Below, in pieces: positions 1-6,297 of a DNA stretch of 6,859 bases. The notes beneath the pieces are model-generated. The model was not told the DNA's origin and searched no databases. It worked only from the letters and a program-made list of their open reading frames with translations. The stretch spans positions 1-6,859 of the forward strand of contig CAIZGT010000411.1 of the NCBI GenBank assembly GCA_903932545.1, written 5' to 3'. The translations under genes were made by a program, and so were the position numbers. Origin of the DNA: an uncultured Rhodospirillales bacterium. GTDB lineage: Bacteria; Pseudomonadota; Alphaproteobacteria; Acetobacterales; Acetobacteraceae. The first letter of the stretch is position 1; every line of letters starts with the position of its first letter.

Positions 1-537
1 CAACGCTGGGCGGCCTGGGGCCAGGGCGCGCAGGCTTGGAGGGGTAGTTGCTAGCCGTGAGCTGACTGGCTTGGGGAAGGACACCACCCCCCGCCGCAAT
101 CGCGCTTGCCCGCGAATTTTGGCCAGCAATTCGCGGCGAAATGAATCATCACTAATCTCGCTTACCGATGGCTTTGGGATGTAATCCGCAGCCCCCAATC
201 GCAGGGCTTGCAGCGCGATGTCCGCACCACGCGTGGTTAGGGTGCTAGCCATGATCACGCGCAGTTTTGGGTCCGTCTGCAACAGCTGCGGCAAAACTGT
301 GATGCCGTCCATCACCGGCATTTCGATGTCGAGCACCACGATATCCACGCTCTGGCGCTGCAGCATAGCCAGCGCTTCCACGCCGTTGCCGACGCGGGCA
401 GTGATCTGGATGTCATCGGTTTCTGCGAGCATGCGCGAGAGCGCGCCCCGGATCACCAGACTATCGTCACAGATCATCACCTTGATCATCGCCGCGGTGT
501 TGACTGGCTTGTGTGGGGCGCTCACGCCAAGGCTCAT
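1..537 (-). CDS. cheB: Chemotaxis protein-glutamate methylesterase CheB, N-terminal part (cut by window edge)
   Basis: CheB removes methyl groups from (and deamidates) chemoreceptor glutamates once its receiver domain is phosphorylated by CheA, giving adaptation. The window holds the first 179 codons: a receiver domain at about residues 18-140 and the start of the interdomain linker. The catalytic esterase domain lies beyond base 1. Visible receiver residues are the acidic pair D24/D25, phosphoacceptor D70 (in VVLDIEMPVMDG), the S98/T99 switch position (IMASTLTTRGAD) and K122 (ADYIPKP). The IMAST-LTTRGAD segment and the Ser/Pro-rich linker are CheB-like rather than CheY-like. The start at 537 is chosen because its ATG overlaps the cheY stop as ATGA, implying translational coupling. 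An internal ATG at 489 (M17) would remove a non-conserved 16-residue leader and is possible, but no ribosome site precedes it. I infer it is the last or a late gene of the chpT-cheA-cheW-cheY-cheB operon; cheR is not in view. Confidence 0.93.
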   Translation of the reverse strand, partial: MSLGVSAPHKPVNTAAMIKVMICDDSLVIRGALSRMLAETDDIQITARVGNGVEALAMLQRQSVDIVVLDIEMPVMDGITVLPQLLQTDPKLRVIMASTLTTRGADIALQALRLGAADYIPKPSVSEISDDSFRRELLAKIRGQARLRRGVVSFPKPVSSRLATTPPSLRALAPGRPAL

Positions 538-911
538 AACAATCCAACCTGTGAAAATTTGCCGAGCAGAATCTCCTCATCAAACGGCTTCATGATGAAT
601 TCCTGCGCGCCGTTTTCAATCGCCTGCTCAATGAATGAGATGTCGTTCTCAGTGGTGCAGAACATCACCGGCGGCTGGCCGGGGCCGAATTCGGCTCGGA
701 GGGCTTTGAGGAATTCAATGCCGTTCATCACCGGCATGTTCCAATCCAGCAACACTGAGTCGGGCATATTTTCACGGCAGGCGGTCAGCGCCTGCTGGCC
801 ATCCTCGGCCTCTCGGACAATGAAGCCTTTTGTTTCCAGGATACGACGCGCCACTTTGCGCACCACCCTGCTGTCATCGACCACAAGACAGGTTTTGCCT
901 TCATGCAGCAT
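534..911 (-). CDS. cheY: Chemotaxis response regulator CheY
   Basis: This is a stand-alone receiver of 125 aa, the normal CheY length, with no output domain. Phosphorylated CheY carries the CheA signal to the flagellar motor or, in some alphaproteobacteria, acts as a phosphate sink. Visible conserved residues are D12/D13 (acidic pocket), D56 (phosphoacceptor in LLDWNMPVMNG), T86/T87 (CTTEN) and K108 followed by P109 (FIMKPFDEE). The ending KPFD-EEIL-KF-VGLL matches alphaproteobacterial CheY. An AAAGGA-like ribosome site sits about 8 nt before the ATG. It begins 11 nt after cheW and overlaps the cheB start by 4 nt, so it is translated within the same operon. Whether it binds FliM or serves as a sink cannot be decided from this single sequence; a second CheY elsewhere in the genome is possible. 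Confidence 0.96.
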   Translation of the reverse strand: MLHEGKTCLVVDDSRVVRKVARRILETKGFIVREAEDGQQALTACRENMPDSVLLDWNMPVMNGIEFLKALRAEFGPGQPPVMFCTTENDISFIEQAIENGAQEFIMKPFDEEILLGKFSQVGLL

Positions 912-922
912 GGCGTCGTCCT

Positions 923-1420
923 TTATTTCGGTTCATTTGACAAAGTGAGGAGCCGCGTAATGTCGAGCACTGCGAGTAGGCGGTCCTGTAGGCGATAGAT
1001 CCCGTTGCTGAAGCGTGCCCATTCCTGCGGCATGGTGGGGGGATTGGCCTCGAATTGTTGGCGCGGCAGGCTCATCACCTCTGAGACTTGGTCAACCAAC
1101 AGAGCGTATAACTCACTGCCCTGCTCGGCGACGACGGCCATCCTGGCGGCGTTCTCGCTCGCCAGCGGTAGGTTGAGGCGTCGCCGCAGGTCGATCGCAG
1201 TGACGATCCGTCCGCGCAAATTGAGGCTGCCTGCAACCTCTGCTGGGGCCAAAGGAATGCGGGTGATGGTTTGCGGCCCAAGAATATCGCGCACAGACAA
1301 CACGGGAATGCCGCACAACTGATCGGCGACGAACAACGTGACGAACACGTCTTTTTCTGTGGAGTGGGGCTCGTCTGGCTTGATGTCGGAACGGCGGGTT
1401 AGCGTGGCGTGCGCGCTCAT
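923..1420 (-). CDS. cheW: Chemotaxis coupling protein CheW
   Basis: CheW is the cytoplasmic adaptor that links CheA to chemoreceptor tips in the signalling array. The 165-aa product is one CheW domain (about residues 24-160) with a hydrophilic 23-residue N-terminal leader. Characteristic segments are the opening strand VFVTLFVADQLCGIPVLSV, the conserved SLNLRGRIVTAIDLR loop with R69 in the receptor/CheA contact position, and LYALLVDQVSEVMSLP. A purine-rich GAGAGAG stretch lies 7-9 nt before the only plausible ATG. The gene follows cheA by 63 nt, a gap mostly made of three degenerate 18-bp repeats, and precedes cheY by 11 nt. The length is normal and the domain is complete, with no missing key residue seen. 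Confidence 0.96.
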   Translation of the reverse strand: MSAHATLTRRSDIKPDEPHSTEKDVFVTLFVADQLCGIPVLSVRDILGPQTITRIPLAPAEVAGSLNLRGRIVTAIDLRRRLNLPLASENAARMAVVAEQGSELYALLVDQVSEVMSLPRQQFEANPPTMPQEWARFSNGIYRLQDRLLAVLDITRLLTLSNEPK

Positions 1421-1429
1421 TGGGGGCTC

Positions 1430-1483
1430 TCTCTTCTCAAGGCAGGCTGAGGTCTCAGGACAGGCCTAGGTTTCAGGGCCGGC
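1430..1483. repeat. Three degenerate 18-bp tandem units filling the cheA-cheW gap
   Basis: Three consecutive 18-bp units occupy 1430-1447, 1448-1465 and 1466-1483. Read in the direction of cheA transcription they are GCCGGCCCTGAAACCTAG, GCCTGTCCTGAGACCTCA and GCCTGCCTTGAGAAGAGA. The first two agree at 13 of 18 positions. The second and third agree at 11 of the first 13 positions, then diverge into the cheW ribosome-binding region. The array starts directly after the cheA TAA. The middle unit holds the short inverted repeat CTGAG-AC-CTCAG. Its function is unknown. It may be a decayed duplication acting only as a spacer, or an RNA element affecting cheW translation. Confidence 0.6.
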
Positions 1484-4156
1484 TTAGGCGACCAGGCGAG
1501 CGGTTTCATGCTGGGCCGAGGCCACGGCAAGGCATTGCTGGAGGCTGGCAATCAGGTCGCCCTTGGCCGATTTGCTGACGTAATCGGTGAACCCGGCGTC
1601 ACGCCCGGCTTCGACATCGTCTTCGCGCACCAGCGAACTGAGGGCGATTACCGGCAACTCCGCCCAGGCGCCGCCGAGGCGGATAGCGCGGACAAAATCC
1701 AGACCATCCATGTCGGGCATCTCGATATCCGAGATGATCGCGTCAAACTGCCGCCCAGCCTCGCGCATCGCCAGCGCACGTGCCGCATCCGGCGCGGATG
1801 AGACGGCATATCCGGCGGCTTGCAGCACAGGGATGATCATTTGGCGGAAGAAAGCGCTGTCTTCGACCACCAAAACATGCGCTTGGCGCTGCCTGTTCGC
1901 GATCGTACTCCGATCGTGAAACCAGCTCGGATCCGCTTTGGTCAGCCAATAAGACGTGTCGATCACATCGGTCGCGCGACCGGCGATGATGGCGGTGCCA
2001 AGAATGCCCTCCCTGGCGTATGCCAATTCTATGTTCAGACGATCCTCAACCACGTCCACGATTTCATCAACGACAAGCCCCATCCGCTGTTCTCCGCGGC
2101 CATTCTGATCAGAGAATACCAATACCGGCTGTTCGGATCGGGTCAGATCGAAGGCGCCAGACATTGGCAGCAGCCGCATCAAACGACCGCGATATTGCGT
2201 GACCGGGACACCGGATGCCGTCTCGATCCGGTCCTGCGCAATTTGCTCCAACCGCGCCACGAGGCCGAGTGGCACGGCTTTGATCCCGTTGTCACCGGCG
2301 CGAAATAGTAGCATGGACGTGGTTTCGCCCGCATGAGGCAAGCTGAATTGTGCGGGAGAGGCCTGACGCGGTCGCCCCTCATTGCTGCTGGCAACGCCGC
2401 TGGCGCGCGCAATGCCGCTGGGGTCGAGGATCATGATCACCGAACCATCGCCGAGGATGGTGTTGCCGCTGAACATGCTGATATGGCGCAGCACGGGTGC
2501 TACGGGCTTGACCACGATCTCTTCGGTATCAAAGACCCGGTCAACAATCAGGCCGAGTTGGTTTGCGCCGATCTGTGTGACGATGATCGTGAGGGCACCG
2601 TCATGCGCAGCACCGGCCCGCGCGGCTTGCAGATCCATAAGCGCATCCAGGCTGACAAGCGGCAGCAGCCGCTCGCGCAGGCGCAGCACCGGCGTGCCGT
2701 TGATGCGCTCAATCACGCTGCCGCCGGTGTCCGGGCTGGCATCTGATTTCGCGCTTGCCTCCCCGGCGCGGACCAACTCCACCACGCTGATTTGCGGAAT
2801 AGCAAAGCGCTCGCCGCCAGCTTGCAGGATCAGCGCAGAGACGATGGCCAGGGTGAGGGGGATTTTGATGGTGAAGGTGGTGCCTTCTCCTTCACGGCTT
2901 TTAAGATCGACGGTCCCGCCGATTTTTTCGATGTTGGTTTTAACCACATCCATCCCCACACCGCGCCCGGAGACGGCAGTGACAGCGGTGGCGGTGGAGA
3001 AGCCGGCGCGGAAGATGAAGCGCTGAATCGCCTCATCACTCATGCCCGCCAACTCAGCCTCACTGGCCAAACCTTTGGACAGCACCTTCGCCTTGATCTT
3101 TTCCACCGGCAGTCCGCGACCGTCATCCGCGATCTCGATGATGATGTGGCCGCCCTCATGAAAGGCGTTGAGGTTGATGCGCCCGGTTTCGGGTTTGCCT
3201 GCCGCCAAACGTTCCGCCGGAGTTTCCAGCCCATGATCGCCGCTGTTGCGGACCATGTGGGTCAGCGGGTCTTTGATTAATTCCAGCACCTGTCGATCCA
3301 GTTCGGTTTCAGCGCCCATCATCACCAGATCGATTTTTTTGCCGAGTTCGCGTGACAGATCGCGCACAATGCGGGGCAATTTGTTCCAGGCGATCCCAAT
3401 CGGCTGCATGCGGGTTTTCATCACGCCCTCCTGGAGATCAGAGGTGATGTGTGACAGGCGTTGCAACGGCCCGGTGAACAGGCCGTTTTCCTGGCTGCGC
3501 GCCAGTTGCAGCAGCTGATTGCGGGTTAGAACCAACTCGCTAACCAGTGTCATTAGATTTTCCAGCACATCCACGCCCACGCGAATGGTCTGCGCGGCCA
3601 GATTGGCGTCGGATTGCGCGTTGCCGGGAGGCGAGACATCTGCTGCGAGTTCGGCGTTGTCCGGCCTGGCTATGGCGGGCTCAGGCTTGCGGGTTTTGGA
3701 CTTCGACGCTTTGGCCGGAGGAGAGGCGGCTGGTGGAGTTGCTGCAATCGGGGGAGAGGCGGCCTTGCGGCCCTCAAAGATGGCGTCCAAATCTGAGATT
3801 AGCTGCCGATCGTCACCAGATGGCTCTGCGCCGTTGGACTCAAGCCCGGCCACGATCAGTTTGATCCGATCAATCGCCGACAGAATTGCGGTGATCAAAT
3901 CAGGGGAGACCGACAAGGCGCCGTCACGGACCTTGCCGAGCACGTTTTCTGCCGCGTGGGCCACTTTTTCGAGGCGACTGAGCGCGAGGAAGCCGCAGGT
4001 GCCCTTGATGGTATGAACCAGCCGAAAGATCAGCGCCAAGGTGGCTGCATCATTCGGCTTTTGTTCCAGTTTGACCAAAGCGAGGTCGGCCTCGGCCAGA
4101 CTTTCGTTTGTTTCGGTGAGAAAATCCGTCAGCAGATCATCCATCAGGTGGCCCAT
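1484..4156 (-). CDS. cheA: Hybrid chemotaxis histidine kinase CheA with two CheW-like domains and a C-terminal receiver
   Basis: CheA autophosphorylates in response to receptor state and passes phosphate to CheY and CheB. Domains in the 890-aa product, in order: an HPt (P1) domain at residues 1-128 with H48 in the RLVHTIKGTCGF motif; an Ala/Pro/Lys-rich linker at 131-188 where a CheY/CheB-binding P2 domain might be expected; the P3 dimerisation helices at about 189-250; a GHKL ATPase at about 251-435 with N box HMVRNSGDHG (300-309), G1 DDGRG (344-348) and G2 GRGVGMD (397-403); a CheW-like P5 at about 436-580; a second CheW-like segment at about 612-740; and a receiver at about 760-880 with E765/D766, phosphoacceptor D810 (ISDIEMPDMDG), S840/S841 and K862. 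K862 is followed by Ser rather than the usual Pro. The annotated ATG at 4156 has AAGG only 1 nt upstream, so the internal ATG at 4144 (giving an MDDLLTDFL start) is an equal or better candidate. The 97-nt gap to chpT (4157-4253) shows no clear gene or promoter. Confidence 0.97.
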   Translation of the reverse strand: MGHLMDDLLTDFLTETNESLAEADLALVKLEQKPNDAATLALIFRLVHTIKGTCGFLALSRLEKVAHAAENVLGKVRDGALSVSPDLITAILSAIDRIKLIVAGLESNGAEPSGDDRQLISDLDAIFEGRKAASPPIAATPPAASPPAKASKSKTRKPEPAIARPDNAELAADVSPPGNAQSDANLAAQTIRVGVDVLENLMTLVSELVLTRNQLLQLARSQENGLFTGPLQRLSHITSDLQEGVMKTRMQPIGIAWNKLPRIVRDLSRELGKKIDLVMMGAETELDRQVLELIKDPLTHMVRNSGDHGLETPAERLAAGKPETGRINLNAFHEGGHIIIEIADDGRGLPVEKIKAKVLSKGLASEAELAGMSDEAIQRFIFRAGFSTATAVTAVSGRGVGMDVVKTNIEKIGGTVDLKSREGEGTTFTIKIPLTLAIVSALILQAGGERFAIPQISVVELVRAGEASAKSDASPDTGGSVIERINGTPVLRLRERLLPLVSLDALMDLQAARAGAAHDGALTIIVTQIGANQLGLIVDRVFDTEEIVVKPVAPVLRHISMFSGNTILGDGSVIMILDPSGIARASGVASSNEGRPRQASPAQFSLPHAGETTSMLLFRAGDNGIKAVPLGLVARLEQIAQDRIETASGVPVTQYRGRLMRLLPMSGAFDLTRSEQPVLVFSDQNGRGEQRMGLVVDEIVDVVEDRLNIELAYAREGILGTAIIAGRATDVIDTSYWLTKADPSWFHDRSTIANRQRQAHVLVVEDSAFFRQMIIPVLQAAGYAVSSAPDAARALAMREAGRQFDAIISDIEMPDMDGLDFVRAIRLGGAWAELPVIALSSLVREDDVEAGRDAGFTDYVSKSAKGDLIASLQQCLAVASAQHETARLVA

Positions 4157-4253
4157 GCCTTGGTTGTGCGGCCCGGCTCAAATGCCGCGCTGCCGATAGC
4201 GATGGAGCCAATCTGCGCGCAGGACGCGAATAAATCGTAAAGACCGCCGCGGA

Positions 4254-4937
4254 TTATCCGGCAAATGTGATGATCAAAGGCGGAGCCGTCTCGCTGTGCG
4301 GGCCGATTAGGATGGCGATACGCGCCCCGGCCGCCTCGGCGAGCAAGGCGACAAGCGGTGCCAAAATGCCGCGCGGCCCTTGATCGGTGGCATGCTCTAG
4401 GGCGGTTGCCGGGTCGGTGAGAAAGCTGACAAACCCGGCGGGCCAAATCGCGCGCGGGCCGATTGCGGCCAACAACACCGTGCCGTCCTCAGCACGCTGC
4501 ATCAAAACCTCGCCTTCTCCGGCCAGGCTCTCTACCGCCAGCATCGTGACGCACAGCAGCAATCTGGCCTCAGTGGCGCGCCAGACGCGCGAGGGCGGCA
4601 TATGCGTCAAGTTGAGCGATACCCGGCGGCTTACGGGCAAGGCGCGCAGCAATTCCGCAATTTCTGCAAAAGAGAGATTTTGCTCTGCGGCGCCAAAGGC
4701 CGCGCGCAGGAGCTTGAGGCGGCCATTCAGAGCCAGCGCGGTTTCTTGCGCCATCGCGAAGGCTTCCGGATCGGAGTTGGCCAACTCCAACGTGCCGACG
4801 AGGCTGCCGACCAGCCCCGCAAGATCGTGGCTGAGCCGGGCAGACAGCATTTGTGCCAAGGCCAAACCTTGGTTGCGCGGTATGCCGGAGACTGCGAAAT
4901 GTGCAGAGATCTGGTCGCTGCCTGGGGTCTGTGTCAC
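4254..4937 (-). CDS. chpT: ChpT-like histidine phosphotransferase
   Basis: The 227-aa protein resembles the ChpT family: a dimeric phosphotransferase whose N-terminal helical hairpin carries the active histidine and whose C-terminal half is a degenerate GHKL-like fold that does not bind ATP. The helix LSARLSHDLAGLVGSLVGTL (residues 31-50) has the family HD-L pattern with H37 as the presumed phosphorylation site, followed by ELA. The C-terminal half (about 95-227) shows no N or G boxes. In Caulobacter, ChpT relays phosphate from CckA to CtrA and CpdR; that is established for the family and not shown here. The frame extends upstream to 5045, but the GTG at 4937 is preferred because AAGGA sits 7 nt before it and family similarity starts after it. 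It leads the che operon, 97 nt ahead of cheA. The family call is good; the exact partner is uncertain, and a second chpT elsewhere would make this a chemotaxis-dedicated paralogue. Confidence 0.8.
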   Translation of the reverse strand: MTQTPGSDQISAHFAVSGIPRNQGLALAQMLSARLSHDLAGLVGSLVGTLELANSDPEAFAMAQETALALNGRLKLLRAAFGAAEQNLSFAEIAELLRALPVSRRVSLNLTHMPPSRVWRATEARLLLCVTMLAVESLAGEGEVLMQRAEDGTVLLAAIGPRAIWPAGFVSFLTDPATALEHATDQGPRGILAPLVALLAEAAGARIAILIGPHSETAPPLIITFAG

Positions 4938-5030
4938 GTTAGGTTCCTTGCGGTGTCTTGGTGGATGAAAGAGTGCCGCAGACTCAATCGTGCCATGTGT
5001 TGGCCACTGCGCTGAAACGGAAAGCTCGTG
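4938..5030. promoter_or_regulatory. Divergent intergenic region between chpT-che operon and DUF3553 gene
   Basis: These 93 bp separate two divergently transcribed genes, so promoters for both, or at least for the minus-strand che cluster, are expected here by position. I see no convincing sigma-70 pair, no flagellar sigma-28 element and no CtrA-type TTAA-N7-TTAA site. A TTGA-containing hexamer on the minus strand near 4983 has no good -10 partner. The assignment rests on gene arrangement only. Confidence 0.4.
4945..4949 (-). promoter_or_regulatory. Ribosome binding site that sets the chpT start
   Basis: AAGGA on the minus strand lies 7 nt before the GTG at 4937-4935. No similar site precedes the far-upstream ATG at 5045. 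That ATG would also make the gene overlap the divergent DUF3553 start and add 36 non-conserved residues. This site therefore decides the GTG start. Confidence 0.65.
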
Positions 5031-5240
5031 ATGACAGCAGACCATTCATATTCTTCAAGCTCAGACCTGCATTTCTTTGCTGGTCTGGAGCCAGGCCAGC
5101 GGGTGCGGCACCCGGATCGGCCGGATTGGGGGGATGGGCAAATTCAGTCGGTGGTTGGCAGTCGGGTGACGGTGAATTTCGAGCATGCGGGTAAAGTTTT
5201 GATAAATGCGCGCGCGATCAGCCTATCAGTTATCGACTGA
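5031..5240 (+). CDS. DUF3553 small protein with Tudor/SH3-like pattern
   Basis: This is a 69-aa cytoplasmic protein of the DUF3553 family, whose members are short and of unknown function. A Ser-rich variable N-terminus (residues 1-18) is followed by the conserved core: LEPGQRVRHPDRPDWGDGQI at 19-38, then SVVGSRVTVNFEHAGKVLI at 40-58. The VRHP-x4-WGxG-xI ... VxFxxxGKVLI arrangement resembles the small beta-barrel (Tudor/KOW-like) at the C-terminus of PcrA/UvrD helicases and in CarD-like proteins, where such folds bind RNA polymerase. That link is my inference from the pattern. A GTG at 5028 directly precedes the ATG; the ATG is preferred because GGAAAG at 5019-5024 is better spaced to it. It is divergent from chpT and 60 nt upstream of moaA, possibly co-transcribed with it. 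No signal peptide or membrane segment is seen. Confidence 0.82.
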   Translation: MTADHSYSSSSDLHFFAGLEPGQRVRHPDRPDWGDGQIQSVVGSRVTVNFEHAGKVLINARAISLSVID

Positions 5241-5300
5241 CGTGGCTTGTAGCGGGAACCACAACCGCCAAGATAAGACCAAAGGAAAAACGCCCTTACC

Positions 5301-6287
5301 ATGATCGATCCGTTCGGCCGCACCATCTCCTATCTGCGCGTTTCGGTGACAGACCGCTGCGATTTCCGCTGCGTCTATTGCATGTCCGAAGACATGAATT
5401 TCCTGCCCAAGCCGGAGCTTCTAACCTTGGAGGAGATGGACCGGCTCTGTGCCGCGTTTATCCGTCTTGGTACGAACAAAATCCGCATCACCGGCGGAGA
5501 ACCGCTGGTGCGCCGCGACGTGATGAAGCTGTTTGGAAGCGTGGGCGCGCGCCTTGGGCGTGGGCTGGACGAACTCACGCTTACCACGAATGGCTCCCAA
5601 TTGCCGCGCTTCGCCAGGGATTTGGCGGCGTCTGGGGTGCGGCGGGTGAATGTGAGCCTGGACACGCTGGACGCTGCCAAGTTTGCCGAGATCACCCGCT
5701 GGGGAAAGCTCGACAAGACGCTAGACGGGATTTTCGCAGCCAAGGAGGCTGGGCTTGCGATAAAGATCAACGCGGTGGCGCTCAAGGGCGTGAATGATGA
5801 CGAGTTCGACGCGATGGTGGCGTGGTGTGGCCAGCACGGGTTTGATTTGTGCCTGATCGAGACGATGCCGCTTGGGGTCATCGACGGTCAGCGGGTGGAC
5901 CAGTATTTGCCGCTGTCGCACGTGCGCGCGCAACTTCGCAAAAACTGGACGCTTGAGGACAGTGATTACCAAACCGGAGGGCCTGCACGTTATTTTACCG
6001 TGGCGGAAACTGGCCAGCGTATCGGTTTCATCACGCCGATGACGCATAATTTCTGCGAGAGCTGCAATCGTGTGCGGCTGACCTGCACCGGCACGCTCTA
6101 TCTTTGCCTCGGCCAAGACGACAAGGCTGAGTTCCGCCCATTGCTGCGCAGCGGCGCGAGCGATGCCGAACTGGATACAGCCATCCGTGAGGCGCTGACC
6201 CGCAAGCCGAAGGGGCATGATTTCATCATCGATCGTCGCGCGGACGCCCCATCGGTGGCGCGGCATATGAGCGTCACCGGGGGGTAG
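5301..6287 (+). CDS. moaA: GTP 3',8-cyclase MoaA (molybdenum cofactor biosynthesis)
   Basis: MoaA is a cytoplasmic radical-SAM enzyme that converts GTP to 3',8-cyclo-7,8-dihydro-GTP, the first step of molybdopterin synthesis, with MoaC completing cPMP. The 328-aa product is full length. It has the N-terminal radical-SAM cluster motif CX3CX2C (C20, C24, C27 in DRCDFRCVYCM), the SAM-binding ITGGEPLVRRD at 63-73, TTNGS at 95-99, and NVSLDTLD at 117-124. The C-terminal second 4Fe-4S cluster motif CX2CX13C is present (C252, C255, C269 in FCESCNRVRL ... LYLCL). It ends in the conserved Gly-Gly (327-328) needed for activity in the family. The ATG places MIDPFGRTISYLRVSVTDRC as in other alphaproteobacterial MoaA. 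The AAAGGA at 5281-5286 is 14 nt upstream, longer than ideal, but no other in-frame start is nearby. No other moa gene is in the window. It converges on copC with a 10-nt gap. Confidence 0.97.
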   Translation: MIDPFGRTISYLRVSVTDRCDFRCVYCMSEDMNFLPKPELLTLEEMDRLCAAFIRLGTNKIRITGGEPLVRRDVMKLFGSVGARLGRGLDELTLTTNGSQLPRFARDLAASGVRRVNVSLDTLDAAKFAEITRWGKLDKTLDGIFAAKEAGLAIKINAVALKGVNDDEFDAMVAWCGQHGFDLCLIETMPLGVIDGQRVDQYLPLSHVRAQLRKNWTLEDSDYQTGGPARYFTVAETGQRIGFITPMTHNFCESCNRVRLTCTGTLYLCLGQDDKAEFRPLLRSGASDAELDTAIREALTRKPKGHDFIIDRRADAPSVARHMSVTGG

Positions 6288-6297
6288 GCCCTCAGCC

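Noticed and set aside
2382..3026. Long plus-strand open frame opposite cheA (214 codons), and similar frames at 3519-4016 and 4387-4968
   Set aside because: They lie antisense to strongly supported cheA and chpT codons and have Ser/Arg/Ala-biased low-information translations. They are by-products of GC-rich codon use on the other strand.
4978..4997. Minus-strand TGGCACG followed by TGC upstream of chpT, resembling a sigma-54 promoter
   Set aside because: The distance between the GG and GC elements is 13 nt, not the 10 nt required for -24/-12 spacing, so it is not a sigma-54 site.
4938..5045. N-terminal extension of chpT to an ATG at 5045
   Set aside because: The added 36 residues lack family similarity, would overlap the divergent DUF3553 start, and have no ribosome site, whereas the GTG at 4937 has AAGGA 7 nt upstream.
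5247..5276. Possible sigma-70 promoter (TTGTAG ... AGATAA, 18-nt spacer) before moaA
   Set aside because: Both hexamers match the consensus poorly, and the gap to the DUF3553 stop is only 60 nt, so co-transcription is equally likely.
5721..6266. Minus-strand open frame of 181 codons opposite moaA
   Set aside because: It is antisense to the conserved MoaA coding sequence, including the C-terminal cluster motif. No recognisable domain is present in its translation.
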